Below, piece after piece: positions 32,623 through 42,493 of a stretch of DNA of 64,000 nucleotides. Numbering within the stretch: position 1 is the stretch's first letter; each line of letters starts with the position of its first letter. This DNA is from Rhizobium sp. AAP43 (GTDB lineage Bacteria > Pseudomonadota > Alphaproteobacteria > Rhizobiales > Rhizobiaceae), in the NCBI RefSeq assembly GCF_001296045.1, contig NZ_LJHS01000035.1, positions 1-64,000 on the forward strand, written 5' to 3'. The translations under genes and the position numbers were made by a program. A model generated the notes under the pieces. The model did not search any database. It worked only from the letters and a program-made list of their open reading frames with translations, and was not told where the DNA came from.

Positions 32623-34032
32623 TCAGGTGTGAAAGATTTTTCCCGGATTGAAAATTGAGTCCGGATCGAGCGCCTTTTTAACCGAGCGCATGACCGGCAA
32701 GGCAGATCCGAGTTCCTCGGCCAAATAGCTCATCTTACCCTGACCAATGCCATGTTCGCCGGTACAGGTCCCGTCCATTGCCAAAGCTCTCGCATTCAGT
32801 CTTCCGATAAACGCCTCCGCTCTCTCAACATCTGCGGCATCCTTGTCATCGAACAGCAGCAATACATGGAAATTGCCATCGCCCGCATGACCCACGATCG
32901 GCGCGAGCAGTCCTTCGGCGCGAATGTCGGCCTGTGTTTCTGCCACGCACTCGGCCAGCCGCGAAATCGGCACGCAGACATCGGTCGACAGCGCGGCCAG
33001 AGCCGGCTGAAGTGCACGGCTCGCCCAATAGGCGTTGTGCCTTGCCTTCCAGAGTTGCGCCCGTTCCTCGGCATTGGTCGTGTAATGAAACGCTTTGCAC
33101 CCAAAATCCGCCGCGATTGCGGCAAACTGCTGGGATTGCAGCGCTACCGACTCCTCCGTCCCGTGAAATTCGAGGAACAAGGTCGGTTGTTCGGGGTAGC
33201 TTAGATTGGAATAGGCATTGCAGGCCCGCATCTGCATCTCGTCGAGTAACTCGATGCGCGCCACGGGAATGCCAAGCTGGATGGTCATGATCACGGCATT
33301 GCAGGCGTCTTCGAGCGAGGGAAAGGCGCAGACGCCACCGCTGATTTTTTCCGGGATGCCCTGCAGCCTGAGCGTAATCGAGGTGATCAGACCAAGCGTG
33401 CCTTCAGAGCCAACGAAAAGTCGAGTAAGATCATACCCGGCCGAGGATTTGCGCGCCCGGTGCGCGGTGCGGATTTCCTCACCATTGGCCGTGACGACTG
33501 TGAGCGCCAGAACATTGTCCTTCATCGTGCCATACCGCACGGCATTGGTGCCGGAGGCCCGCGTGGCCGCCATCCCGCCAAGCGAGGCATTGGCACCCGG
33601 ATCAATCGGAAAGAACAATCCGGTATCGCGCAGGTAGGTATTGAGCTGCTCGCGCGTCACACCGGGTTCGACGGTACAATCGAGATCTTCCGGATTGACA
33701 CTCAGGATCGCGTTCATGCGGCTGAAATCAACCGAAATCCCGCCGGAGGGTGCATTGACCTGCCCTTCCAGCGACGTGCCTGTGCCGAAGGCGACGATCG
33801 GCACGCGATGTTTGGCGCAAAGCCGGACAACCGCCTGAACGTCTTCGGTGCTTTCAACGAAGACAACGCCGTCCGGCAACTGGGACGAGAGATAGGTCGT
33901 GGTGTGGCTATGCTGCTCGCGAAACGACTGGCCTGTCTGAAATCGCGAACCGAACAAGGAAGCCAGCGCGTCCAGAACGGCGGCGATCCCTTCTTCATTG
34001 CGCGGTCCCTGGATCACGTCCTTTCGGGCCAT
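32623..34032 (-). CDS. FAD-linked D-2-hydroxyacid (D-lactate/glycolate type) dehydrogenase
   Basis: This 469-residue flavoprotein has an FAD_binding_4 domain (about 35-215): VPIVAFGTGTSLEGQVNAPSG (pyrophosphate loop), GLFFPIDPGANASLGGMAATRASG and FVGSEGTLGLIT. A FAD-oxidase C domain follows with metal-site motifs GHAGDGNFHVLL and CTGEHGIGQGK. This is the GlcD/Dld cytochrome-type D-lactate dehydrogenase group, which oxidises D-lactate or glycolate and passes electrons to quinone or cytochrome c. Met at 34032 is preferred over 34050. It lies upstream of AsmA and downstream of the RND genes, all leftward, but wide gaps suggest separate units. The exact substrate is open. Confidence 0.92.
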   Translation of the reverse strand: MARKDVIQGPRNEEGIAAVLDALASLFGSRFQTGQSFREQHSHTTTYLSSQLPDGVVFVESTEDVQAVVRLCAKHRVPIVAFGTGTSLEGQVNAPSGGISVDFSRMNAILSVNPEDLDCTVEPGVTREQLNTYLRDTGLFFPIDPGANASLGGMAATRASGTNAVRYGTMKDNVLALTVVTANGEEIRTAHRARKSSAGYDLTRLFVGSEGTLGLITSITLRLQGIPEKISGGVCAFPSLEDACNAVIMTIQLGIPVARIELLDEMQMRACNAYSNLSYPEQPTLFLEFHGTEESVALQSQQFAAIAADFGCKAFHYTTNAEERAQLWKARHNAYWASRALQPALAALSTDVCVPISRLAECVAETQADIRAEGLLAPIVGHAGDGNFHVLLLFDDKDAADVERAEAFIGRLNARALAMDGTCTGEHGIGQGKMSYLAEELGSALPVMRSVKKALDPDSIFNPGKIFHT

Positions 34033-34144
34033 GGTTCGAAACTCCCACATTCATGCTTGGCAGCTGCCCGCTCGGGCATGCGCCAAGCTATGGGATAGGC
34101 ATACCGATTCGTCCACCCGCATCCAACCGATAGGACGGCAGCTA

Positions 34145-37100
34145 TCACTCGGCCGCCGCGCGCGCCGGCAGACCGGGATCGTTCGCCCCAAGCAAGGTCG
34201 CATCCTGCAGCTCGGAATGGAACTTCGCTTCCTCATCCGCATGCGGCTTCGAAAACCGCGCCAGAAGCAGATAGGCCACAGGGGTAATGAACAACGTCAC
34301 GACCGTCGCAAGGCCCAGGCCGCCAACGATAACCCAGCCAAGCGCGATACGCGCTTCGGCACCCGCGCCCTGCGCCAGGACCAACGGGAAACCGCCCAGC
34401 ACAGTGGCGATCATCGTCATCATCACCGGCCGCAGGCGGATCGCGCAGGCGCTTTCGATCGCTTCACGCACCCCTGCCCCGCGATCACGCAGCTGATTGG
34501 CAAATTCGACGATCAGGATCCCGTTCTTCGCCATGACGCCGACCAGAAGCACGAGGCCGATCTGGCTGTAGACGTTGAGGCTCGAGCCCGTGACAAGCAA
34601 TGCAAAGACAGCGCAGGCGAGACCAAGCGGCACCGTTGCCATGATGATCAGTGCGGAGATCACGCTTTCAAATTGCGCGGCGAGCACGAGGAAAATGATG
34701 GCAATGGCGAAGCCGAAAGTCAGCGCCATGCCAGAGGCATTCTCCTGCAGCGTTGCCGCCTCGGACAGTGGCATCAAACGGGAGCCTGGCGGCAGAAGAG
34801 GTTCGGCAATCTGCTCCAGTGCCTCAACAGCCTGCCCAAGTGAAACGCCTTCCGGCAAACCGGCGGAAAACGACACTGCAGCCAACTGCTGTTCGCGGGA
34901 GAGCTGAGGCGCGACCGCCCGCTCCTCAAGCTTGGCGATGGTCGACATCGGCACCACCCGCCCGTCAGAAGTGGTCAGGAAGATGTTTTCAAGATCAGTC
35001 GGATCATTGATTGGCTGGGTGCTGGAGACGAGCCGAACGGGGATTGATTTGCCGTCGACGAAGACATCAGTGACCGAGCGGCCTTCGAGAAGCGCTTGGA
35101 GCGAAGTTCCGATTGCATCAATGTCCACGCCAAGATCAGAGGCGCGCTCACGATCGATGGTCACCGAGATCTGCGCCTGGTTCGGTTCGTTATCGAGCCG
35201 CGGCGTGTCGAACATCGGATTATCGCGCATGGCTTCGACAACCTTGATCGCAGCTTCGGTCAGGCGCTCATGACTGCTTCCAACCATCGCCATCTGCAGC
35301 CCGTTGCCGCCACCGCGAATGCGCAAGCTGTTTGCCTGGATCGCATTGCCGCGGAGCGCCGGCACGCTGGCGGCGGCGGCATTGACGTCCTGAACGATCT
35401 GATCCTGCGAACGCTCGCGGTCTTCCCATGGAGCGAGCGTCAGAATGAGGAGAGCACTGTTGGTCGCCCCCTGCCCCGAAATCGAAAACACGTTGGCGAT
35501 CTCGCCGGCATCCACCAGCGGCTGCAGGTTTTCCTCAACCCTCTGCAACTGGTCACGGGTGTAAGCAAGGCTGGACCCCTGCGGCGTCGAGAGCCGCATG
35601 GTCACCATGGACCGGTCTTCGCGCGGCGTCAGTTCGTTCGGAATGGTCTGGAACGTCATGAAAGCAGCGGCAGAAAATATCGCGGCCACCACCACAACGA
35701 TCAGCGGATTGCGCAGGCAGGCGCCAAGCGTCCGGCGATACAGGTTGGCGAAACCGTCACCAAAGCGCGTCAACAAACCCGGCTTTGGCGCATGGGCACG
35801 AGTGAGCATGCGAGACGCCATCATTGGGCAGAGCGTGAGCGCCGTAACGGATGACAGAAGCACGGCCAGCGCCAGCACGAAGCCGAATTCTCGAAAGAGG
35901 CCGCCCAGCTGACCGGGCAGGAAAGACAAAGGCACGAAGACAGCCGCAAGGGTCGCGGTCGTGGCCAAGACGGCGAAGAACACTTCCTGCGTGCCAAGCA
36001 CGGCCGCCGCCCGTGGTCCCATGCCTTCAGCCCGTCTTCGCACTATGTTTTCCAGAACGACAATCGCATCGTCGACGACGAGGCCCGTCGCCAAAACGAT
36101 CGCCAGCAATGTCAGGATATTGATCGAGAAGCCGGCGACATAGATCGCCGCCAATGTACCGATCAGCGCAACAGGCATGGTAAGGGCCGGGATCAGCGTG
36201 GCGCGCCAATCGCGCAGGAAAAGATAGAGAACCACGACGACGATGGCAGCCGACAGCAAAAGCGCAAGTTCGACTTCGTGCAGCGCCCCTTGAATAAACA
36301 CGGCATCATCGCTGCTGATGACGATGCGAGTGCCGTCGGGCAGCACGCCTTTCAACTCCTCGACGGCGGCGGTCACACCCGCAGAGATGCTGAGCGTGTT
36401 TGACTGCGCCTGGCGCAAAATGCCGAGGCCAACACCCTGAACGGAGTTGGACCGAAGCGACGTCGACCCATCGTCCGGGCCAAGTGTGATCGTGGCAACG
36501 TCGCGCAAACGCACGCGATCGCCGATCAGTACGTTTTCGAAATCCTCGATCGTGGAAAGGCTTGCGGTGGCACGCACCACAATGTCCTGCGTCATCGATT
36601 CGAGGGAGCCAGCCGGCACATCGAGCGATGCAGATTGCAAAGCATCGGAGAGGTCCGCGACAATCAAGCCGCGGCTTGCAAGCGCCGCCTGATTGACGTC
36701 GATGCGGAAGACCTTCTCCTGGTCACCGTAGATCTGGACGTCTGCCACCCCCTCGACGGCGGCAAAGCGGTCTGCAATCTCGTTGTCGACAAGATCAGTC
36801 AGGTCTTCCATGCTCAGCGACGAGGAGGTTACCGACAGACGCATGATCGGCTGCGCATCGGAGTCGGCCTTCACAATGCGCGGTTCCTCGGCATCGTCAG
36901 GCAAGCTGTTGGTTACCCTGCCGAGCGCATCGCGCACGTCGTTGGCAGCAACGGCGAGATCGACACTGTCGTTGAATTCGAGCGTGGTCCGACTTGAGCC
37001 GAACTGCGAACGCGACGACATCGACTTCAACCCGCTGACACGGGCGAGTGCACCTTCGATGACGGTTGTCACCTCCTGGTCCATGGTTTGGGCCGAGGCG

Positions 37101-37294
37101 CCGTCATAATCGACACTGACCGAAATCACCGGCTGGTCGACATCCGGCAATTCGCGGACTTCGACGCCGGCAAGCGCCGCCAGACCGGCAACAACCAGAA
37201 GCGTGTTGAGCACCGCCGCCAGCACCGGCCGGCGAATGAAGGTCGCAGTAAAACTGCGCGATCCGTCAGACGGGGGCAATTCGCTCGTGCTCAT
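34145..37294 (-). CDS. RND-type efflux permease (AcrB/MexF-like)
   Basis: This 1049-residue inner-membrane proton antiporter has the usual 12-span, two-half RND plan. The N-terminus reads FTATFIRRPVLAAVLNTLLVV; VSVDYDGASAQTMDQEV is the porter start. The proton-relay Asp pair lies in LATGLVVDDAIVVLENIVRRR. FSINILTLLAIVLATG and, in the second half, VGVMAKNGILIVEFANQLRD are family signatures. Absence of heavy-metal relay residues points to drug/organic export (HAE1 family). Its start overlaps the stop of the adaptor gene as ATGA. No outer-membrane TolC gene or regulator lies beside it. Confidence 0.95.
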   Translation of the reverse strand: MSTSELPPSDGSRSFTATFIRRPVLAAVLNTLLVVAGLAALAGVEVRELPDVDQPVISVSVDYDGASAQTMDQEVTTVIEGALARVSGLKSMSSRSQFGSSRTTLEFNDSVDLAVAANDVRDALGRVTNSLPDDAEEPRIVKADSDAQPIMRLSVTSSSLSMEDLTDLVDNEIADRFAAVEGVADVQIYGDQEKVFRIDVNQAALASRGLIVADLSDALQSASLDVPAGSLESMTQDIVVRATASLSTIEDFENVLIGDRVRLRDVATITLGPDDGSTSLRSNSVQGVGLGILRQAQSNTLSISAGVTAAVEELKGVLPDGTRIVISSDDAVFIQGALHEVELALLLSAAIVVVVLYLFLRDWRATLIPALTMPVALIGTLAAIYVAGFSINILTLLAIVLATGLVVDDAIVVLENIVRRRAEGMGPRAAAVLGTQEVFFAVLATTATLAAVFVPLSFLPGQLGGLFREFGFVLALAVLLSSVTALTLCPMMASRMLTRAHAPKPGLLTRFGDGFANLYRRTLGACLRNPLIVVVVAAIFSAAAFMTFQTIPNELTPREDRSMVTMRLSTPQGSSLAYTRDQLQRVEENLQPLVDAGEIANVFSISGQGATNSALLILTLAPWEDRERSQDQIVQDVNAAAASVPALRGNAIQANSLRIRGGGNGLQMAMVGSSHERLTEAAIKVVEAMRDNPMFDTPRLDNEPNQAQISVTIDRERASDLGVDIDAIGTSLQALLEGRSVTDVFVDGKSIPVRLVSSTQPINDPTDLENIFLTTSDGRVVPMSTIAKLEERAVAPQLSREQQLAAVSFSAGLPEGVSLGQAVEALEQIAEPLLPPGSRLMPLSEAATLQENASGMALTFGFAIAIIFLVLAAQFESVISALIIMATVPLGLACAVFALLVTGSSLNVYSQIGLVLLVGVMAKNGILIVEFANQLRDRGAGVREAIESACAIRLRPVMMTMIATVLGGFPLVLAQGAGAEARIALGWVIVGGLGLATVVTLFITPVAYLLLARFSKPHADEEAKFHSELQDATLLGANDPGLPARAAAE

Positions 37295-38523
37295 CGGACA
37301 GCAACCTCGGCAGTAGATTTCAGCTCTTCAGCATTGGCGACGTTAACGGGGCCGTTTTCGCGCACGCGCTGCAGGCCTTCCACCGCCACCAGATCGCCTT
37401 CGTTCAGCGGCGCATCGACAAGAACCTGGTCTGAATTGCGCTGGATAATCCGAACGCGCGTCTTCACCGACTTTTCCTCGACGACCTGCCAGACGAAGGC
37501 GCCCTCACCGTCCCACTGCACGGCCAGAGGATTAACGGACGGGTAGCGATCCCCCTCGAAGCGCATGCTGACACCAAACGACATGCCGGCGCGCAACATG
37601 TCATCGACGTTGTCGATCCGTGCCCTGACGCGCATGGTGCGGCTTGCCGGATCGACACGGCTGTCGACGGCGTCAATTACACCGGAGAACACCTGCCCGG
37701 GACGCGAAACCGACGTGGCCTCCACCGGGAGACCCGGTCGCAGTGCCGTGGCGAACCGTTCCGGCGCCCAGAAATCGACGAGCAACTGCGAGCGGTCATC
37801 CAGCGATACGATGGAGGTTGAAGTGGTAACATTGTCACCGACATTGACCGCGACAATCCCGATGACACCGTCGATCGGCGCTGCAATCTGACGGCGCTTG
37901 AGGTTCAACTCGGCTGTGGTCAGCTGCAGTTGCGCTTGCTCCTCGGCAATCTCGGCGTCCAGCACCTCAAGGCGCGAAAAACTCCGCAGGTTGCGATAGG
38001 ATTCGGCGCGTTCCGTGGCGCTGCGCAGGGCAACGGCCGCCTGATCACGCAAGATCACCTGCTCTTCACTGTCCAGTCGGGCGATCACATCGCCCTTTGC
38101 CACCCGCTTGCCGGAGTCGACCAAAATCTCCGAAATCGTGCCCGAAGCCTGCGGCATGACCGTCACGGCGGCCATCGCCACACCGTCACCGATCGCACTC
38201 AGTCGGTCATTGACGACCCCCATGGAAACACGTTCGGCAGCAATCAAGATCGACTGATTGCCACGCCGCTGCCCTCCGCCTTGGCCTGCCCCTTGCCCAG
38301 CACCGCGGGCCTGGCCCTGGGCACCTCCAGGGGCCCCAGCCCCACGCTTGGGCTGCGCATCACTGCCCTCGGCATTCAACGGACCAGACAGCATCGACAC
38401 GACACGCTCCGGCGCGCCCATCTGAACAAGCGTCCGGGCCGCTTCGGGGGAAAGCCAGATCCATCCGGCAAGGGCAACCAGCAGAAGAAGACAGGTCGTG
38501 GCAAGTTGCTTCCAGAAGGGCAT
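37291..38523 (-). CDS. RND efflux periplasmic adaptor (membrane fusion protein)
   Basis: This 410-residue protein has an N-terminal anchor or signal (LATTCLLLLVALAGWIWL). A Gly/Gln/Ala-rich region (about 60-90) is followed by a lipoyl-like domain (VTVMPQASGTISEILVDSG, KRVAKGDVIARLDSEEQ), an alpha-hairpin, and the barrel domains (QIAAPIDGVIGIVAVNVGDNV). This is the MexE/AcrA adaptor that links the permease to an outer-membrane channel. It is co-transcribed with the permease (4-base overlap). The 279-base region upstream, shared with the divergent uvrD gene, holds no regulator gene, so control is probably by a distant TetR or LysR protein. Confidence 0.93.
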   Translation of the reverse strand: MPFWKQLATTCLLLLVALAGWIWLSPEAARTLVQMGAPERVVSMLSGPLNAEGSDAQPKRGAGAPGGAQGQARGAGQGAGQGGGQRRGNQSILIAAERVSMGVVNDRLSAIGDGVAMAAVTVMPQASGTISEILVDSGKRVAKGDVIARLDSEEQVILRDQAAVALRSATERAESYRNLRSFSRLEVLDAEIAEEQAQLQLTTAELNLKRRQIAAPIDGVIGIVAVNVGDNVTTSTSIVSLDDRSQLLVDFWAPERFATALRPGLPVEATSVSRPGQVFSGVIDAVDSRVDPASRTMRVRARIDNVDDMLRAGMSFGVSMRFEGDRYPSVNPLAVQWDGEGAFVWQVVEEKSVKTRVRIIQRNSDQVLVDAPLNEGDLVAVEGLQRVRENGPVNVANAEELKSTAEVAVR

Positions 38524-38802
38524 GCTGGGCTCCGGTCGGTCATCAAACGTTTGGAGACAAGTATTGTGCGTTGCACCTCAAAGGCAATGTATGGAATGCA
38601 AGCTTACTGATTTGTAATATCACGCGATTTCACGCCGCCGTGATCGACGGCCTCATACCTTCCCAAGGTCGCAAGTGGGAGACGGCAAACGATAGCATGC
38701 GGCCAGCAAGGTCGCGAGAAAAATGGCACATCAGCAGTGGACGGGAATAAAACCAGAACGCCCGCACTGGCCTTTCCAACCCGAATCACTACATTGGGCC
38801 GC

Positions 38803-41277
38803 ATGAGTAACGGTTTTGACGACATTCCCTTCTTCGACGAAGAGCCGGCACCACGCAAGAAGAGCATCGAACCTGCGCCTGCCCCACCGGCAGCAGGGGG
38901 TGGTCTTGGAATTGCGGCGCGCGCCATGGCGGCTCGCGATCAGGCACGCGCACCCGACTATCTGTCCGGCCTGAACCCCGAGCAACGTGAGGCCGTGGAG
39001 ACCGTCGACGGTCCCGTCCTCGTGCTGGCAGGCGCTGGCACAGGCAAGACACGCGTTCTCACCACCCGCATCGCGCATATTTTGGCAACCAACAGCGCCT
39101 TCCCGAGTCAGATCCTCGCCGTCACCTTCACCAACAAGGCGGCACGCGAGATGAAGGAGCGCATTGGCCTCCTCGTCGGCGGACAGGTGGAGGGCATGCC
39201 CTGGCTCGGCACATTCCACTCGATCGGCGTCAAGCTGCTGCGCCGCCATGCAGAACTGGTCGGCCTGTCGTCGGATTTTACGATTCTCGATACGGATGAC
39301 GTTGTCCGGCTGATCAAACAGTTGATCCAGGCCGAAGGCATCGACGACAAGCGCTGGCCGGCCAAGCAGTTCGCCGGCATGATCGATGGGTGGAAGAACA
39401 AGGGCCTGGACCCGGCGCAAATCCCCGAGGGTGATGCCCGTGCCTTCGCAAACGGCAAGGGACGCGAACTCTATGCCGCTTACCAGAACCGATTGAAGAC
39501 GCTGAATGCCTGTGATTTCGGTGACCTTCTTCTGCATCCGATCCGCATGTTCAAGGCCAATCCGGATCTCCTGAAGGAATATCACCAGCGGTTCAAATAC
39601 ATCCTGGTCGACGAGTATCAGGACACCAACACCGCTCAGTACATGTGGCTGCGGCTGCTTGCCCAGCGTCCGCCGGGCGTCGCACAGAATGTCTGCTGCG
39701 TCGGCGACGACGACCAGTCGATCTATGGCTGGCGCGGCGCGGAAGTCGACAACATCCTGCGTTTCGACAAGGACTTCCCCGGCGCAAGGGTCATCAAACT
39801 CGAGCGCAATTATCGCTCGACCGAACATATCCTCGGCGCTGCCGGCCATCTGATTGCCCATAATGAAGGCCGCCTCGGCAAAACGCTTTTCACCGACCGT
39901 GTCGACCCGAATGACGAGAAGGTCGTGGTTCACGCCGCTTGGGATTCGGAAGAGGAAGCCCGTGCCGTCGGCGAGGAAATCGAGCAGCTGCAGCGCAACC
40001 AGCATCCGCTAAACAACATGGCGATCCTGGTGCGCGCCTCCTTCCAGATGCGCGAGTTCGAAGATCGCTTTGTCACGCTTGGCCTGAACTACCGCGTCAT
40101 CGGCGGCCCGCGCTTCTATGAGCGGCTCGAAATCCGCGATGCCATGGCTTATTTCCGGCTCGTCTGTCAGCCAGCCGACGACCTCGCTTTCGAGCGCATC
40201 GTCAACACGCCGAAGCGCGGCCTCGGCGACACGACGATCCGCAATCTGCACGACTATGCCCGGGCGCGCGACATCCCGATGCTCGCGGCAGCGGGCGACA
40301 TCATCGAGACCGACGAGTTGAAGCCGAAAGCCCGCAAGGCGCTTTTCGATGTCGTCACCGATTTCCGTCGCTGGCAATCCCTGCTGGACAATACACCGCA
40401 TACCGAGCTTGCCGAGCAGATTCTCGATGAGAGCGGCTACACCGCGATGTGGCAGAATGACAAATCCGCAGAAGCGCCGGGGCGGCTTGAGAACCTGAAG
40501 GAACTCATCCGCTCGATGGAAGCCTTCGAAAGCCTGCGCGGCTTCCTCGAACACGTCTCGCTCGTAATGGATGCCGAGACCAATGAAAACCTCGACGCCG
40601 TCTCGATCATGACGCTGCATTCCGCCAAGGGTCTGGAATTCGAAACAGTCTTCCTGCCCGGCTGGGAAGAAGGACTGTTTCCGCATCAGCGCGCGCTCGA
40701 CGAAGGCGGCCGGTCTGGCCTCGAAGAGGAACGCCGCCTCGCCTATGTTGGCATCACCCGTGCCAAGCGCCGCTGCCATATCTGGTTTGTCTCGAACCGC
40801 CGCATCCACGGCCTGTGGCAGTCAACCATGCCGTCGCGCTTCCTCGACGAATTGCCGCCCGCCCATGTCGAGGTGGCCGAAACCGAGACCAGCTATGGCG
40901 GCTATGGCCGAAACCCCTATGGCCAGTCGCGCTTCGACAAGCAGGAGCCGTTCCAGAACAGCTATTCCACGCCGGGCTGGAAGCGAGCTCAAGCCAACAA
41001 GACCGACGCCACGCGCGATAATTGGGGGAGCCGTTCCGGTCACGCCGTCGAGCGCATCGGCTATGGCGAAAGCGGACCACGGGCAAAAACCATCGATGGC
41101 GAACTGGTGGCGAAGTCAACCACATCCGAGCCGTCACGCTATTCAGTCGGCGACCGCGTCTTCCACATCAAATTCGGCAACGGAAACATCGCATCGATCG
41201 AAGGCAACAAGCTGACGATCGATTTTGATCGCGCCGGCCAGAAGCGGGTTCTGGACGGGTTCGTCGCACCGGTCTGA
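38803..41277 (+). CDS. uvrD: ATP-dependent DNA helicase UvrD/PcrA
   Basis: This 824-residue SF1A helicase has a 50-residue polar head, then LNPEQREAVE (Q motif), LAGAGTGKTRVLTTRIAHIL (Walker A), AVTFTNKAAREMKERI (Ia), YILVDEYQDTN (Walker B, DEYQ), VGDDDQSIYGWRGAEV (III), LERNYRST (IV), TLHSAKGLEFETVFLPG (V) and LAYVGITRAKRR (VI). It translocates 3'-5' in nucleotide-excision and mismatch repair. The tail is Gly/Tyr-rich and ends with a Tudor-like module (GDRVFHIKFGNGNIASIEGNKL) that in PcrA/UvrD binds RNA polymerase. ATG 38803 is preferred; GTG 38737 would add 22 residues. Confidence 0.96.
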   Translation: MSNGFDDIPFFDEEPAPRKKSIEPAPAPPAAGGGLGIAARAMAARDQARAPDYLSGLNPEQREAVETVDGPVLVLAGAGTGKTRVLTTRIAHILATNSAFPSQILAVTFTNKAAREMKERIGLLVGGQVEGMPWLGTFHSIGVKLLRRHAELVGLSSDFTILDTDDVVRLIKQLIQAEGIDDKRWPAKQFAGMIDGWKNKGLDPAQIPEGDARAFANGKGRELYAAYQNRLKTLNACDFGDLLLHPIRMFKANPDLLKEYHQRFKYILVDEYQDTNTAQYMWLRLLAQRPPGVAQNVCCVGDDDQSIYGWRGAEVDNILRFDKDFPGARVIKLERNYRSTEHILGAAGHLIAHNEGRLGKTLFTDRVDPNDEKVVVHAAWDSEEEARAVGEEIEQLQRNQHPLNNMAILVRASFQMREFEDRFVTLGLNYRVIGGPRFYERLEIRDAMAYFRLVCQPADDLAFERIVNTPKRGLGDTTIRNLHDYARARDIPMLAAAGDIIETDELKPKARKALFDVVTDFRRWQSLLDNTPHTELAEQILDESGYTAMWQNDKSAEAPGRLENLKELIRSMEAFESLRGFLEHVSLVMDAETNENLDAVSIMTLHSAKGLEFETVFLPGWEEGLFPHQRALDEGGRSGLEEERRLAYVGITRAKRRCHIWFVSNRRIHGLWQSTMPSRFLDELPPAHVEVAETETSYGGYGRNPYGQSRFDKQEPFQNSYSTPGWKRAQANKTDATRDNWGSRSGHAVERIGYGESGPRAKTIDGELVAKSTTSEPSRYSVGDRVFHIKFGNGNIASIEGNKLTIDFDRAGQKRVLDGFVAPV

Positions 41278-41306
41278 GACGACATGCACGCAGGCCGAGG
41301 AGCGCT

Positions 41307-41906
41307 TCAAGCGCTCTTCAGCACTTCCTCGGCCGCAAACGCGGCCTGCCAGTGGCGGCGGCAGAGCGACATATAGGTCTCGTTGCCACCAATCATCACC
41401 TGGGCGCCATCCTTGAGCGCCTTGCCGTCCTCGCCCATGCGCACAACCATGGTCGCCTTTCGTCCGCAATGGCAGATGGACCGCGCTTCGGTCAATTCGT
41501 CAGCGATGGCCAGCAGCCCCTGGGAACCGGGAAAGAGTTCACCGCGAAAATCGGTGCGCAATCCATAGGCCATGACCGGAATGTCCAACGCATCAACGAT
41601 CTGCGCCAATTGCCAGACCTGATCCGCCGTCAGGAACTGCGCTTCATCAACAAAGACGCAGGACAAAGGCGATGCCATGTGATCGGCCTTTACGGCAGCG
41701 AACAGGTCGTCTTCAGGCCCGAAGGCATCGGCTTCGGCCTTCAACCCGATGCGGGATCCGATCCAGCCTTTACCGACGCGATTATCGATTGCGCTGATGA
41801 AGGTCGCGACCCGCATGCCGCGCTCTTTATAGTTGTAGGCCGCCTGAAGAAGAAGCGTCGATTTGCCAGCATTCATGGTGGCATAGATGAAATGGAGCTT
41901 GGCCAA
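41307..41906 (-). CDS. tdk: Thymidine kinase
   Basis: This 199-residue type II thymidine kinase phosphorylates salvaged thymidine. Signs: AKLHFIYATMNAGKSTLLLQA (P-loop), VFVDEAQFL (Walker B), MAYGLRTDFRGELFPGS, and zinc ligands in CHCGRKATMVVR with a later CRRHW. The family begins right at AKLHF, and the codon there is TTG (41906), so I take TTG as start; upstream in-frame ATG at 42008 would add 34 unrelated residues. No strong ribosome site is visible. The 3' end converges on uvrD, with the short hairpin GAGCGC/GCGCTC (41300-41316) over the stop. Confidence 0.9.
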   Translation of the reverse strand: MAKLHFIYATMNAGKSTLLLQAAYNYKERGMRVATFISAIDNRVGKGWIGSRIGLKAEADAFGPEDDLFAAVKADHMASPLSCVFVDEAQFLTADQVWQLAQIVDALDIPVMAYGLRTDFRGELFPGSQGLLAIADELTEARSICHCGRKATMVVRMGEDGKALKDGAQVMIGGNETYMSLCRRHWQAAFAAEEVLKSA

Positions 41907-42020
41907 ATGCGGGTTCGCTGTCTGTGAGGTTTCCGTCTGGCCCCAATAAAGGACGTGGCCCGCGTGGCGCAAGCGCGACACCGGGTTGCCAACAGCAACT
42001 GCACACAAGATTCAAACAAA

Positions 42021-42047
42021 AGCCCCCTCGACGCGTCGAAGGGGGCT
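42021..42047 (-). terminator. Terminator of the DUF6074 gene
   Basis: The 8-bp stem AGCCCCCT/AGGGGGCT (42021-42028 with 42040-42047), extended by CGACG/CGTCG pairs, is followed on the minus strand by TTTGTTTGAATC. It lies 26 bases after the stop at 42073. Confidence 0.8.
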
Positions 42048-42072
42048 CATACTTGGCGACGAAGAGAGAATA

Positions 42073-42336
42073 TCAGCCTTGCGCGGCTTCATCCCGGTGC
42101 AGCCACATCAGCTCGATCTGAACTGCTGCCTGAAAGTCCATAACCTCGGCGCGCATTTCGTCGTCCGGGCAGCCGAGAGCCAGCAGTTCCTGACCGAGCC
42201 CGCGGCAGGTCGCCTTCCAGAATTGTTCGGCTGCATGGCCATTCAGCTTGTCGAGTTCGACGGCCGAACGCCGGACCAGGTCCCGACGGCTCGCGAGTGG
42301 AAAGAAGGCGATGGTCGAAACAGTCTGGCCAGTCAT
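42073..42336 (-). CDS. DUF6074 family small protein
   Basis: This 87-residue protein begins MTGQTVSTIAFFPLASRRDLVRRSA and continues with a helix-rich body (ELDKLNGHAAEQFWKATCRGLGQEL, then MDFQAAVQIEL). The FPLASRRDLVRR start and the later CRGLGQEL pattern match DUF6074, a short family common in rhizobia. Function unknown. It may start at 42360 (an extra 8 residues); I prefer 42336 because the family begins at T-x-x-x-AFFPL. It has its own terminator and lies between tdk and the PQQ-dehydrogenase, all leftward. Confidence 0.65.
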   Translation of the reverse strand: MTGQTVSTIAFFPLASRRDLVRRSAVELDKLNGHAAEQFWKATCRGLGQELLALGCPDDEMRAEVMDFQAAVQIELMWLHRDEAAQG

Positions 42337-42446
42337 GGCGGATACACCCATGCAAAACATCCTCAGGTAACAGCATGGGTTTAGAATCAGATGGTTAACG
42401 TTCCGTTTCGAGTCGAACCCAATCCTTTGGAGGTGTTCCGAATACA

Positions 42447-42473
42447 GACACGCCCGGCATGGCCGGGCGTGTC
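42447..42473 (-). terminator. Terminator of the PQQ-dehydrogenase gene
   Basis: The perfect 12-bp stem GACACGCCCGGC/GCCGGGCGTGTC (42447-42458 with 42462-42473) closes a 3-base loop. It lies 20 bases past the stop at 42494. The T tract after it is short, but the stem is very strong. Confidence 0.75.
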
Positions 42474-42493
42474 GAAAGTCAGGTTTTGAAGGC

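Noticed and set aside
38524-38802. Partial palindrome around GCAATGTATGGAATGC as an efflux operator
   Set aside because: The symmetry is weak and no regulator gene adjoins; nothing else in this 279-base region could be supported.
38731-40005. Long open frame antisense to uvrD
   Set aside because: It lies wholly within the helicase motifs of uvrD and has no independent start signal or family.
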